54,730 bases of DNA from Ramlibacter sp. (GTDB lineage Bacteria > Pseudomonadota > Gammaproteobacteria > Burkholderiales > Burkholderiaceae_C). A program made the position numbers and the translations under genes. Where the stretch lies: the NCBI RefSeq assembly GCF_028291745.1, contig NZ_JAQGNQ010000022.1, positions 1-54,730 of the forward strand, written 5' to 3'. Under the pieces are notes generated by a model, which was not told where the DNA came from, searched no databases, and worked only from the letters and a program-made list of their open reading frames with translations. Below, piece after piece: positions 16,113 through 24,771 of this stretch. How positions within the stretch are numbered: the first letter of the stretch is position 1; each line of letters begins with the position of its first letter.

Positions 16113-17126
16113 GTGGACTCCTTGTTCCTGCCTCACGGCCGCCCCAGCGCACGCATCGCGCGCCTCGTACTCCTGACCGCCGCCGTCCTTGTTGCCAGCG
16201 TGCCGTCGCTCGCGCCGGCCGAGAGTGCGTACCCGTCGCGGCCGGTTCGCGTCGTCGTGCCCTTTCCCCCCGGCCAGGGCACGGACCTGATCGCGCGCCA
16301 GCTCGCCTACCATCTCGCCACGGCACTGGGCCAGAGCTTCTTCGTCGAGAACAGGCCAGGCGCGGCGGGCATCATCGGCACGCAGCTCGTGAAGAACGCG
16401 CAGGCCGACGGCTACACGCTCCTGGTCGCCGGAGGCGGTCCGCTGGCGATCAATGCCAGCTTCTACAGCAAGCTGCCCTACGACCCCGTCAAGGACTTCC
16501 AGCCGATCGCCATGATCGCGGCGGTGCCGAACGTGCTGGTCGTACGCTCCGACTTCCCGGCGAACAACCTGCAGGAACTGGTCGCGTACGTGCGCAAGAA
16601 CGATGGCAAGTTGAACTACGCGTCCTCGGGCAACGGGGTGCCCAACCACCTGATCATGGAGCTGTTCAAGTCGGCGGCCAGCCTCCACATCACGCACGTC
16701 CCTTACCAGGGCTCGGGTGCCGCCATCACGGGCGTGATGGCCGGTCAGGTCGCGATGATGTTCGACACCGCCGCGGCGGTGCTGCCGCAGGTGAGGAGCG
16801 GCCGCTTCAAGGTGATCGCCACGGCGGGCGCCAAGCGGGCGCTGGCGCTGCCCGATGTCCCCACGATCGCCGAGCAGGGCTACCCCGGCTTCGCGGCCCA
16901 GGGCTGGTCGGCGCTGGTGGCCCCTGCGGGCACGCCGCCCGACGTGATCCGCCGGCTCAACGTCGAGGCGACGGCGATCCTGCGCAAACCCGAGGTACGG
17001 GCCGAGCTGATCACGCTGGGCACCGATCCCATGCAGTTCGGGGCGGACGAGACCGCTGCGTACATCAAGTCGGAAGTGGCGCACTGGGCGCAGGCGGTGA
17101 AGATCTCCGGCGCCCACGCGGATTGA
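16113..17126 (+). CDS. Bug/TctC-type periplasmic solute-binding protein
   Basis: 337 residues from a GTG at 16113 with an AGGGA site at 16100-16104. This start gives a proper signal peptide (two Arg, then LVLLTAAVLVASVPSLAPAES); earlier in-frame starts at 16026 (GTG) and 16062 (ATG) would add non-signal sequence. Landmarks: YPSRPVRVVVPFPPGQGTD, ENRPGAAGIIGTQL, ADGYTLLVAG and VPYQGSGAAITGVMAGQ. It is convergent with the GntR gene and has two GntR-like sites upstream. It has a Gln where most relatives have Gly in PFPPGQGTD. Confidence 0.9.
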   Translation: MDSLFLPHGRPSARIARLVLLTAAVLVASVPSLAPAESAYPSRPVRVVVPFPPGQGTDLIARQLAYHLATALGQSFFVENRPGAAGIIGTQLVKNAQADGYTLLVAGGGPLAINASFYSKLPYDPVKDFQPIAMIAAVPNVLVVRSDFPANNLQELVAYVRKNDGKLNYASSGNGVPNHLIMELFKSAASLHITHVPYQGSGAAITGVMAGQVAMMFDTAAAVLPQVRSGRFKVIATAGAKRALALPDVPTIAEQGYPGFAAQGWSALVAPAGTPPDVIRRLNVEATAILRKPEVRAELITLGTDPMQFGADETAAYIKSEVAHWAQAVKISGAHAD

Positions 17127-17143
17127 CGCGTTGGCAGCCGGCC

Positions 17144-17842
17144 TCAGCCCGCCGCTTCCTGCGAGCCGCGCACCGCCGCCGGCGCTGCGCGCATCTGATC
17201 GAGGACGACGTCGCGCTTGCGCTGCATGTGTTCGTGCATCAGCGCCCGCAGGCGCGCGCCGTCGCGCGCCTGCAGCGCTTCCAGCATCTGCTCGTGCTCC
17301 TTGACCGCCCGCTTCCACTTTTCCTGGTCGTAGTTGGAGCTGAAGCGAAGCGACTGCACCCGGGCATTGATGGCGTGGTACGCCTTGGCCAGGACGGGGT
17401 TGCGGGCGAAGCTGTTGATCGCCCCGTGGATGCGCGCGTTCAGCCGGTAGTACCCCGGCAGGTCCTTGCGCGCGTACGCGGCGAGCATCTCGTAGTGCAG
17501 CGCCTTGAGCTCGGAAAATTCCGCATCGGTCATGCGCCGCGCCGCCAGTTCGCCACCGAGTGCTTCCAGCGCACCCAGCACCTCGAAGCTGTGCGTCACG
17601 TCCGCCTCGGTCAGCTTGACGGCCACGGCGCCGCGGTTGGGCACCAGTTCGACGAGTCCTTCGGCCGCGAGCAGCTTGATCGCCTCGCGCAGCGGCGTGC
17701 GGGAAACACTGAGGCGTTCGCAGAGCTCACGCTCCTTGAGCTTGGCGCCCGGCGCGATGCTTCCTTCGACCAGCATGGCCCGCAGCCGGGACACGACCTG
17801 GTCATGCAGGCCTTGCCGTGCGATTTCGATGACTTCTGCCAA
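17144..17842 (-). CDS. GntR-family regulator, FCD/FadR subfamily
   Basis: About 232 residues. The winged helix has GAKLKERELCERLSVSRTPL then REAIKLLAAEGLVELVPNRG, typical of FCD members. The C-terminal all-helical FCD domain has His positions in ARIHGAI, KEHEQML and LMHEHM that could hold a metal and a carboxylate ligand. The TTG at 17842 is chosen because AGGGGGG lies just upstream; an ATG at 17857 is possible. It lies between two Bug genes and near the DUF1028 operon, and TTGNATNCAA-type sites precede those units, so it probably represses them until its ligand appears. Confidence 0.87.
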   Translation of the reverse strand: MAEVIEIARQGLHDQVVSRLRAMLVEGSIAPGAKLKERELCERLSVSRTPLREAIKLLAAEGLVELVPNRGAVAVKLTEADVTHSFEVLGALEALGGELAARRMTDAEFSELKALHYEMLAAYARKDLPGYYRLNARIHGAINSFARNPVLAKAYHAINARVQSLRFSSNYDQEKWKRAVKEHEQMLEALQARDGARLRALMHEHMQRKRDVVLDQMRAAPAAVRGSQEAAG

Positions 17843-17938
17843 AAGACCCCCCTGCATTGCCCGACGGCCATTGTAAAGACGCGGCCGCCGTTGCCTGCGC
17901 ACGCACGCGCACCGCGAGGTGCCGGTGCGCGCCTGGGG

Positions 17939-18907
17939 TCAGTCGGCCGTCGCGCCCGAGATCTTCACGAGCTTCGCGTACTTCTTGCCGTCGCTCGCTA
18001 TCACGCGGGCGAACTCCTCGGGCGTGTCGCCCACCGTCTCGCCACCGCCTTTTTCGAGCGCGTCGCGCATCTGCGGGGAGTGCAGGGCCTTGATGATCTC
18101 CTCATGCAGCCGGGCGACGACGGGCGCAGGCGTGCCGGCGGTCGTGAAGAAGCCATGCCACACGTCGGTATCGAAGCCGGGGTAGTCCCGGCCCACGGTC
18201 GGCACACCGGGAAGCGCGGAGCTGGGCTTGCTGCCGGTGACCGCGAGGATGTGGACGCGGTCGCTGTGCAGGTAGGGCACCGCGGTGAAGACGTTGGGCG
18301 CCGCAAAGTCGATTTCTCCACCGAGCAGCGCGACCATCATCGGCCCGGCGCCCTTGTACGGAACGTGCACGTTGTTGACGCCGGCCACGCTATTGAGCAG
18401 CACGCCGGTCAGGTGGTTGGCCGAGCCGATGCCGGTGGACCCGTAATTGAGACTCTTCTTCTTCGACAGCGCCACCAGTTCCTTGACGTTGTGGGCGGGT
18501 ATCGAGGCGCTGGTGACCAGGGCAATGGGGAAGTCCGCGACCAGCGAGATCGGCGCCAGCTGCTGCAGCGAGTAATTCATTTTCGGGTACAGCGCCGGTG
18601 CGATGGCCAGCGAGTTGCTCACGTACAGCAGCGTGTAGCCATCCGGTGCGGCGCGGGCGACCATTTCGCTGCCGATGTTCCCGCCCGCGCCCGGATGATT
18701 TTCGACGATGACCGGCTGCCCGAACGAGGAGGACAGCAGGTTGGCGAACAGGCGTGCGAGCACGTCGTTGGCCCCGCCCGGCGAATAAGGAACGATGAGA
18801 CGGACGGTCCTGGAGGGATAGTTCTGCGCGGCTGCCGGCGCGCCCAGGCCCAGGCCGCAGGCGAGTGCGGCCGCCAGGGCCCCGAGTCTCCGTCTTGGAA
18901 TCAGCAT
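17939..18907 (-). CDS. Bug/TctC-type periplasmic solute-binding protein
   Basis: 322 residues, ATG 18907 with AAGGAG about six bases upstream. Signal peptide RRRLGALAAALACGLGLGAPAAAQ. Landmarks: YPSRTVRLIVPYSPGGANDV, ENHPGAGGNIGSEM, PDGYTLLYVSN and VPYKGAGPMMVALLGGE. It carries Tyr rather than Phe in the PYSPGG loop, like the protein at 28697. Divergent from the DUF1028-RidA operon across a region with a perfect TTGCATGCAA site, suggesting joint control and a shared substrate. Confidence 0.92.
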   Translation of the reverse strand: MLIPRRRLGALAAALACGLGLGAPAAAQNYPSRTVRLIVPYSPGGANDVLARLFANLLSSSFGQPVIVENHPGAGGNIGSEMVARAAPDGYTLLYVSNSLAIAPALYPKMNYSLQQLAPISLVADFPIALVTSASIPAHNVKELVALSKKKSLNYGSTGIGSANHLTGVLLNSVAGVNNVHVPYKGAGPMMVALLGGEIDFAAPNVFTAVPYLHSDRVHILAVTGSKPSSALPGVPTVGRDYPGFDTDVWHGFFTTAGTPAPVVARLHEEIIKALHSPQMRDALEKGGGETVGDTPEEFARVIASDGKKYAKLVKISGATAD

Positions 18908-18970
18908 CAATACTCCTTGCGGCGATTTGCCGGACCCGATGATCCTTGCAAAGTCTATGCCACTTGCATA

Positions 18971-18980
18971 TTGCATGCAA
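18971..18980. promoter_or_regulatory. Candidate GntR/FCD operator 3
   Basis: The perfect palindrome TTGCATGCAA lies 64 bases before the Bug start at 18907 and 170 bases before the DUF1028 start at 19151. A further TTGCATA half-site precedes it at 18964-18970. Confidence 0.5.
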
Positions 18981-19150
18981 TCCAGAAAACGAAAGGAAGC
19001 CTTCTCCGCAGAGAGGGATGCCGTTCGTCGGTCGATCAAGCTCTGAAAACTGAATTCATTATGCAAAGACGACGGAGCTTGCTAACCTCCGCGCCTGCTC
19101 CCAGCCTGCGGCGCTCCTGCGTTGCGAGGGGCACACCACCAGGAGTCCAA

Positions 19151-19867
19151 GTGACCTATTCCATCGTTGCCCGGTGCTCGCGCACCGGCCAGTTCGGGAT
19201 TGGTATCGCCAGCTATTCGATCGCCGTGGGCTTCCACTGCGACGGCGCCGTGCGTGCCAACACCGGCGTCAGCCTCACGCTCGGTGCTCCGCGCCCGCAG
19301 AACAACCATCTCGCGATCAAGCTGCTTGCGCAGGGTCGCACCGCCGTACAGGCGCTGGAGGAATTGCGCGCCAACGATCCCGACGTCGACTGGCGGCAGA
19401 TCGCGATCACCGATCGCGAAGGCCGGGTCGCGGCCCACAGCGGCTCGCAACTGAGCGCCTGGTCGGGCCATCGCACCGGTACCGACTTCGTCGTGTTCGG
19501 CGATGGACTGGCCGGCCAGCAAGTGCTGGACGCGATGGCGGCGAGCTTCGAGAGCACTGGCGACCAAGGGCTCGACGAGCGACTCCTGGCCGTGCTCGAA
19601 GCCGGTCGCGGCGCGGGCGGCATCCGGGGCGCGAGCGGCCGGCTGCCGGAGCGCTCCGCGGCGATGGTCGTGTGGGCCAACCGGACGTACAACGAGGTCG
19701 ACCTGCGGGTGGATCTGCACGCCGACGCCGTCACCGAGTTGCGGCGCATCTACGTCGACTACAAACCGTCGATCGCATACTACGAAGAGCGCGCGCGTAA
19801 CCCGCGCAAGGCCATTCCGGCCATGGAGTTCGCCGACATGCTGAAGAAAAGCCAGGACGCCGCATGA
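19151..19867 (+). CDS. DUF1028 (Ntn-hydrolase-like) protein, first copy
   Basis: 238 residues from a GTG at 19151 with AGGAG at 19141-19145. After Met-Thr the protein begins YSIVARCSRTGQFGIGIAS, the hallmark N-terminus of DUF1028, whose beta-strand layout resembles Ntn hydrolases. Further family features are GDGLAGQQVLDAM, LLAVLEAGRGAGG-I-RG and PERSAAMVVW, ending in a helical tail. An in-frame extension upstream exists but lacks family similarity. It overlaps the second DUF1028 gene by four bases. DUF1028 has no firmly established reaction; members often travel with peptidase or amino-acid genes. Confidence 0.85.
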   Translation: MTYSIVARCSRTGQFGIGIASYSIAVGFHCDGAVRANTGVSLTLGAPRPQNNHLAIKLLAQGRTAVQALEELRANDPDVDWRQIAITDREGRVAAHSGSQLSAWSGHRTGTDFVVFGDGLAGQQVLDAMAASFESTGDQGLDERLLAVLEAGRGAGGIRGASGRLPERSAAMVVWANRTYNEVDLRVDLHADAVTELRRIYVDYKPSIAYYEERARNPRKAIPAMEFADMLKKSQDAA

Positions 19868-20571
19868 CCTATTCGATCATCGCCCGCTGCCCGCACACCG
19901 GCCGCTTCGGTGTCGGCTCCACCACGTTCTCGATGGCCTGCGGCCGGCGCAACGAGAGCGTGCGTCCCAATGTGGGCGTGAGCAAGTCGCAGGCGTTCTA
20001 CCTGCGCTTCGTCGACCCGCTGGTGCTGGAGATGCTGGGCCAAGGCTACACGCCGGCGCACATCATGCGCGTGCTGGAAGCCGACGATCCGGACTTCGCC
20101 TATCGCCAGTTCGGCATCGTCGATCGCGAGGGCAACGTGGTGGCGCACACCGGTTCGTCCTGCGGTCCCTGGGCCGGCCATACCGTGGGCCCGTACTACG
20201 CCGCCTACGGCAACGGGCTCGCCGGCCCACAGACGGTGGCAGGGATCATCTCCGGCTTCCTGAGTCAACCCGACGCACCGCTGGAGGACCGGCTGATGCT
20301 GGCGCTCGAAGGCGGCCGCGATGCCGGCGGCCAGATGTCCAACGGCCGCCCGCGGCCGGAGCGCTCCGCCTGGATCCGCGTGGTGGATAGACTGGACTAT
20401 CCGGAGATCGACGTGCGGGTGGACCTGCACGACAACACGGTCGCCGAATTGCGCCGCATCCTGGAAGAGTTCAAGCGCTACCAGCCCTATTACCGGCAGC
20501 GCTGGACGCAGCCGCGCAGCGCCATGCCGGAAGAAAGATTCGTCGCGAGCCTGGCCGCCGCGACCCGATAA
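19864..20571 (+). CDS. DUF1028 (Ntn-hydrolase-like) protein, second copy
   Basis: 235 residues, ATG 19864. It begins MTYSIIARCPHTGRFGVGS, nearly the same as its upstream neighbour, but is only moderately similar overall, so it is an old tandem duplication, not a frameshift of one gene. Features: YGNGLAGPQTVAGIISGF, LEDRLMLALEGGRDAGGQM and PERSAWIRVV. The retained PERSA motif in both copies suggests that both are functional. It may form a heteromer with copy one. Two bases after the stop the transcript continues to the RidA gene. Confidence 0.85.
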   Translation: MTYSIIARCPHTGRFGVGSTTFSMACGRRNESVRPNVGVSKSQAFYLRFVDPLVLEMLGQGYTPAHIMRVLEADDPDFAYRQFGIVDREGNVVAHTGSSCGPWAGHTVGPYYAAYGNGLAGPQTVAGIISGFLSQPDAPLEDRLMLALEGGRDAGGQMSNGRPRPERSAWIRVVDRLDYPEIDVRVDLHDNTVAELRRILEEFKRYQPYYRQRWTQPRSAMPEERFVASLAAATR

Positions 20572-20592
20572 CACATGGAAAGAGATCAACGC

Positions 20593-20940
20593 ATGAACAT
20601 CATTCGCCACAAGCCCGCCAAGATCCTGTCGGGCGGCGTCGAAGCCAACGGCATGGTCTACCTGGCCGGCCTCACGGCAGACAAGCTGCCCGCTTCCGTC
20701 AAGGAGCAGACCGCCGAAGTGCTGGCCAAGATCGACGCCCTGCTGGCGCTCGCCGACAGCAACAAGTCGAAGATCGTGTCCGCCACGATCTGGGTGACGG
20801 ACATCCGCTACCGCGACGAGATGAACGAGGTCTGGCTCGGCTGGGTGGATCCCGCGAACCTGCCGGCGCGCGCCTGCGTGACGTCTCAACTGGCCAATCC
20901 CAACCTGTTCGTCGAGATCCAGGTCACGGCGACGAAGTAG
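20593..20940 (+). CDS. RidA/YjgF-family deaminase-like protein
   Basis: 115 residues, ATG 20593. RidA proteins hydrolyse reactive enamine/imine intermediates, or act as related hydrolases. Seen: SGGVEANGMVYLAGLTA near the N-terminus, the KIDALLALADSNKSKIVSATIWV core, and the catalytic Arg in LPARACVTSQLANPN near the C-terminus, followed by FVEIQVTA. Third gene of the DUF1028 operon. This suggests that the pathway makes a 2-aminoacrylate-like or imine intermediate. Confidence 0.9.
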   Translation: MNIIRHKPAKILSGGVEANGMVYLAGLTADKLPASVKEQTAEVLAKIDALLALADSNKSKIVSATIWVTDIRYRDEMNEVWLGWVDPANLPARACVTSQLANPNLFVEIQVTATK

Positions 20941-20988
20941 CCGCGGCCCGGCCATGCACTAGACTGGCCGCCACTCTCGGAGATGGGC

Positions 20989-21309
20989 ATGTGCGGCTTG
21001 TGCGGAATACTGGCGGGCGAACTGCATTGGGCAGAGCGCACTGCCGGCGCGCAGGCCCATGTTTCGCCGCGGGCCGAACGCCTGGGACGCATCAGCTATC
21101 TCAACCGGCTGCTGAAGGCTTATGCCTGCACGGTGGCCGACTGGCACGGAACCGCCTACGTGCTGAGTACCTACACCGGCAAGACCGAAATCGCGAGCGA
21201 CCTGGCGGATCTCTGGCACAAGGTCGAACTGCTGACCGGTTCGAGCCCGGACCCGTTGGCCCTGCATCCGGCGCATGAATCCGCCTCCACGCACCATGGC
21301 AATGCCTGA
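20989..21309 (+). CDS. Small MCGLCG protein upstream of CobW-family GTPase
   Basis: 106 residues. ATG 20989 has GGAG six bases upstream; an ATG at 20983 would sit on the ribosome site. It begins MCGLCGIL, then an HW pair, then a region with ISYLNRLLKAYACTVADW and TGKTEIASDLADLW. The N-terminus recalls glutamine amidotransferases (MCGI-G), but the protein is far too short for that domain. Similar small proteins preceding COG0523 GTPases are familiar to me from Burkholderiales; the function is unknown. The Cys pair and His could bind metal. It overlaps the GTPase gene by 35 bases if the first ATG of that gene is used. Confidence 0.65.
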   Translation: MCGLCGILAGELHWAERTAGAQAHVSPRAERLGRISYLNRLLKAYACTVADWHGTAYVLSTYTGKTEIASDLADLWHKVELLTGSSPDPLALHPAHESASTHHGNA

Positions 21310-22363
21310 CGCCGGCGTGGCCGATGCCCGCGTACCGGTCAACGTGCTGACCGGCTTCCTGGGGAGCGGAAAGACAACCCTGCTGCAGCGCCTGCTGGCC
21401 AGCCCCGAGCTTGCCGACAGCGCGGTCATCATCAACGAACTCGGTGAAGCCGGCATCGACCACCACCTGATCGACTATGTCGACCAGGAAGTGCTGCTGC
21501 TGAAGAACGGCTGCATCTGCTGCGGCATGCGCGGCGACCTGCGCACCACGCTGCAAGACCTGCTGGACCGGCACGGGCGCCTGGGCCGTCAGGCACTGAC
21601 CCGGGTGATCGTGGAGACCACCGGCATGGCCGACCCGGTGCCCTTGCTGAACACCCTGGCGCTGGATGCCATGCTGCGCCACCAGTTCCGCATCGGCACG
21701 GTGGTGGCAACGGTCGATGCCTATCACGGAGCCGCGCAGTTGGCGCAGCATCCCGAGTCGGTCAAGCAGGCCGCGGTGGCCGACCGCATCGTCATCACCA
21801 AGACCGACCTGGCGACGCCCGAGGCGCTGGCCGCGCTCGAGGCGGAACTGGCATCCCTCAACCGCACTGCGCCCCGCCTGCGCTCCAGCCGCGACTTCGA
21901 CCCTGCCCTGTTGGCGCTGGACCAGGACACCCTGTCCGCAGGCCGCACGCGGGAGGTGCACAACTGGTTCACGGCGCAGCCGGAGGACAGGCCCCGCACG
22001 TACCACGGCATGGCCGTTCCGGCCTTCGGGCCGGCGACGCAGGGTGGGCATCGCCAGGGCGTGCGCACCGCGTCCCTGGTGTTCGATCGTCCGCTGAACT
22101 GGATCGTGCTGGGCACCTGGATGAGCATGCTGCTGCACCGTCATGGCGACGGGCTGCTGCGCCTCAAATGCCTGTTGAATATCGAAGGCAGCGACTTGCC
22201 CACGGTGGTGCACGGCGTGCACCGGCTGGTCCATCCGCCGGTGCACCTGGACGCCTGGCCGACCGAGGACCGCCGCTCCCGCCTGGTGCTGATCGGCGAC
22301 ATTCCAGCGCAGGATGCACTGCAAGCCTCGCTGGAGCGCTTCCTGGCGCTCCAGGCGCAGTGA
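21275..22363 (+). CDS. CobW/COG0523-family GTPase (metallochaperone-like)
   Basis: 362 residues from ATG 21275; ATGs at 21296 and 21302 are alternatives. Walker A GFLGSGKTTLL, the metal motif GCICCG, Walker B-region ETTGMADP and specificity motif TKTD are all present, and a CobW C-terminal domain follows. Members insert or traffic zinc, cobalt or other metals using GTP. No zinc-uptake or cobalamin gene is near and no Zur-like site was recognised, so the metal is undetermined. The metal could serve one of the hydrolases in this region; that link is speculative. Confidence 0.88.
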   Translation: MNPPPRTMAMPDAGVADARVPVNVLTGFLGSGKTTLLQRLLASPELADSAVIINELGEAGIDHHLIDYVDQEVLLLKNGCICCGMRGDLRTTLQDLLDRHGRLGRQALTRVIVETTGMADPVPLLNTLALDAMLRHQFRIGTVVATVDAYHGAAQLAQHPESVKQAAVADRIVITKTDLATPEALAALEAELASLNRTAPRLRSSRDFDPALLALDQDTLSAGRTREVHNWFTAQPEDRPRTYHGMAVPAFGPATQGGHRQGVRTASLVFDRPLNWIVLGTWMSMLLHRHGDGLLRLKCLLNIEGSDLPTVVHGVHRLVHPPVHLDAWPTEDRRSRLVLIGDIPAQDALQASLERFLALQAQ

Positions 22364-22375
22364 GAAGCGGCGGCC

Positions 22376-23257
22376 TCAACCGGCGAAGGGGAAGCGCCGG
22401 TCGTAGTCGTTCGCCATCTCTTCCATCGTCACGAAGCGCACACCCGGGTGGCTGCGCATGTGGTGGAACAGGCGCTCCAGCATCAGCAATACCTGCGGCC
22501 GGCCGGACACGTCGGGGTGGATGGTGATGGGGAACACGGCGTAGTCGCATTCGCGGTAGACCCAGTCGAACTGGTCCCGCCACATCTCCTCCAGGTGGCG
22601 CGGGTTCACGAAGCCATGGCTGTTCGGCGCCTTCTTGATGAACATCATCGGCGGCAGGTCGTCCAGGTACCAGCTGGCCGGAATCTCGATCAACCGCGTC
22701 TCCTGGCCGCGCACCAGCGGCTTCATCCAGGTGTCGGCCGGACGCGAATAGTCGATCTTGGTCCAGCTGTCGCCGACCCGCACGCGGTAGGGGTGGAAGT
22801 CGCGGTGCATCAGGCTGTGGTCGTAGCGGATGCCCTTCTTCAGCAGGAAGTCGTTGGAGACGTTGCTGAACTCCCACCACGGTGCCACGTAACCCACCGG
22901 CGCCTTGCCCGCCACCTCGGTCACCAGGGCGATGCACTTGTCCAGCACAGCCTCTTCCTGCTGGGGCGTCATCACCATGGGGTTCTCGTGCGAGTAGCCA
23001 TGGATGCCGATTTCGTGGCCGCCCTGCGCCACCGCCCGTATCTGCTCCGGGAAGGTCTCGATCGAATGGCCCGGCACGAACCAGGTCGTAGGGATGCCGA
23101 ATCGCTCGAATAGCTGCAGCAGGCGCGGCACGCCCACTTCGCCGGCGAACAGCCCGCGCGAGACGTCGTCGGGCGAGTCCTCGCCGCCATAAGTGCCCAG
23201 CCACCCGGCCACGGCGTCGACATCGACACCGAAACCGCACAAGATTTCCTTAGCCAT
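22376..23257 (-). CDS. Polysaccharide-deacetylase-fold amidohydrolase
   Basis: 293 residues, ATG 23257 with AGGAC/AGGA upstream. NodB-fold signatures: [19 protein letters not shown] at the start (the first Asp pair), [11 protein letters not shown], and [13 protein letters not shown] with the His-x-x-x-His metal motif. C-terminal [13 protein letters not shown] supplies a further His. No signal peptide, so it is intracellular and unlikely to act on cell-wall glycans. It is the last gene of the six-gene operon that starts at 30943 and lies 49 bases after the amidase. It is only distantly similar to the PuuE-like protein at 7321. Confidence 0.88.
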   Translation of the reverse strand: MAKEILCGFGVDVDAVAGWLGTYGGEDSPDDVSRGLFAGEVGVPRLLQLFERFGIPTTWFVPGHSIETFPEQIRAVAQGGHEIGIHGYSHENPMVMTPQQEEAVLDKCIALVTEVAGKAPVGYVAPWWEFSNVSNDFLLKKGIRYDHSLMHRDFHPYRVRVGDSWTKIDYSRPADTWMKPLVRGQETRLIEIPASWYLDDLPPMMFIKKAPNSHGFVNPRHLEEMWRDQFDWVYRECDYAVFPITIHPDVSGRPQVLLMLERLFHHMRSHPGVRFVTMEEMANDYDRRFPFAG

Positions 23258-23306
23258 GCTGATACGTCCTTTCCTGAACGAGTGAAACCGAAATTGCCGT
23301 GCCGCC

Positions 23307-24686
23307 TCAGCCCTCCAGTGCCGCAGCCAGCGCTGCCGCGCGTGCCAGCAGCAGCGGCTCGGCGCCCGCCACGGCGTTGAACGAGATGCCCGTGGGCATG
23401 CCGGCCGCGCCGCTGCCATTGGGGAGCGACAGGCCGCACAGGTCCAGCAGGTTGCCCAGGCTGGTGTTGCGGATGGTGCGCAGGTTGGTGGCGGTGAAGA
23501 ATTCCTCGCTGCCGCGCAGCAGCGCGAGCGGCGGCGCCACGTGCGGCACCGTCGGCATGGCGATGGCGTGGCCGGTCGGCAGGTCGGCTACGAGCGAGCA
23601 CTGCAAGCGGCGCGTGCCTTCGCGCAGCGCCTGCACGTCCTCGGCCGACATCGCCTTGCCGGCCAGGATGCGCCGCCGCACGAAGGGGTCCATGCCGGCC
23701 AGCTGCCCACCGTCGAGCAGGTGGCGATGCGCGGCATATGCATCGGCCGAGGCCAGCGCGCCATGCCGTTGCACCAGCGCCTGCAGTTCGCCCAGCTGCG
23801 GCACCGGCCGCCGGACGATGCGCGCACCGGCGGCCGCCAGCCGGGCGATCGATGCCTCGAAGTTGCGCGCCACTTCCGGCTCCAGGTCGTCCAGCGCCAC
23901 GTTCTCCGGCACCACCAGCACCAGGTCGCGCAAGCCCGGCTCCGCGGCTTGCGGCCCCTCCTCGATGACGGCATCGCGCAGCATGGCATCGACCGCCTGG
24001 CAGTCGCCGGCATGCCGCACGAAGAAGCCCACGGTGTCCAGCGTGACCGACAGCGGGAAGACGCCCTGCATGGGATAGCGCCCTACCGCCGGCTTGAAGC
24101 CGACCACGCCATTGAACGCCGCGGGGGAGCGGACCGAACCGCCCGTGTCGGTGCCGATCGCCAGCGGCACCAGGCCGAGCGCCACCGCCACCGCAGACCC
24201 CGACGACGAACCGCCCGGGGCGCGCGGCACGTCGGTGGAGCGCGGGTTCTCCGGTGTGCCGAAATGGGGATTCAGCCCCAGTGCGGTGTATGCAAACTCC
24301 GACAGGTTGGCCTTGCCCAGGGTGACCAGGCCGCAAAGGCGTGCATGCGCGGCCACCGCCGAATCCTCGGTGGCGGGCGGTGCGTTGCGGAACGCGGCGG
24401 CACCGGCCGTGGTGGCGCTGCCGCGCACGTCGATGTTGTCCTTCCAGGCCAGCGGAATGCCGTCCCAGGGACTCAGCGGCCGCCCTGCCCGCCAGCGGGC
24501 GGCACTCTGCGCGGCCTGCTGGCGCGCCCCGTCGAAGCAGGTGGAGATGAAAACATGGCTGCCGGGCCGGGCCTGGATGCGCGCGATGAAATGCTCGGTC
24601 AGCTCCCGCGCGTCCAGCATGCCGGCCCGAAGCCCCCGCGCCAGCTCGGCGAGCGACCGGTCGTGCAATTCATCGTGCGTATCCAC
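23307..24686 (-). CDS. Amidase signature family hydrolase
   Basis: About 459 residues. Triad regions: Lys in [11 protein letters not shown], cis-Ser in [12 protein letters not shown] and nucleophile region [20 protein letters not shown] at 24686 has AGGAG nine bases upstream and gives a normal amidase N-terminus; an ATG at 24731 adds 15 residues and is also possible. It sits between the ThDP enzyme and the deacetylase gene. It may release the acid that the acyl-CoA synthetase then activates. Confidence 0.86.
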   Translation of the reverse strand: MDTHDELHDRSLAELARGLRAGMLDARELTEHFIARIQARPGSHVFISTCFDGARQQAAQSAARWRAGRPLSPWDGIPLAWKDNIDVRGSATTAGAAAFRNAPPATEDSAVAAHARLCGLVTLGKANLSEFAYTALGLNPHFGTPENPRSTDVPRAPGGSSSGSAVAVALGLVPLAIGTDTGGSVRSPAAFNGVVGFKPAVGRYPMQGVFPLSVTLDTVGFFVRHAGDCQAVDAMLRDAVIEEGPQAAEPGLRDLVLVVPENVALDDLEPEVARNFEASIARLAAAGARIVRRPVPQLGELQALVQRHGALASADAYAAHRHLLDGGQLAGMDPFVRRRILAGKAMSAEDVQALREGTRRLQCSLVADLPTGHAIAMPTVPHVAPPLALLRGSEEFFTATNLRTIRNTSLGNLLDLCGLSLPNGSGAAGMPTGISFNAVAGAEPLLLARAAALAAALEG

Positions 24687-24771
24687 AATCACAGGCTCCT
24701 CGGTCGCGTGCCGCCAGCTGGTTGATTCCATGGCGTGGCCCCGGCGGCTGGCGGGCGGGCGTCGCCGTGCA

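Noticed and set aside
17123..19150. Long in-frame upstream extension of the first DUF1028 gene
   Set aside because: It runs through the GntR and Bug genes on the other strand and has no family similarity; the GTG at 19151 has a good AGGAG site and the canonical DUF1028 start.
19151..20571. The two DUF1028 genes as one gene split by a frameshift
   Set aside because: Each has its own complete DUF1028 N-terminus and PERSA motif; the overlap is a normal ATGA coupling.
20989..21309. MCGLCG protein as a class II glutamine amidotransferase
   Set aside because: Only the first residues resemble MCGI-G; the domain would need about 200 residues and further catalytic motifs that are absent.
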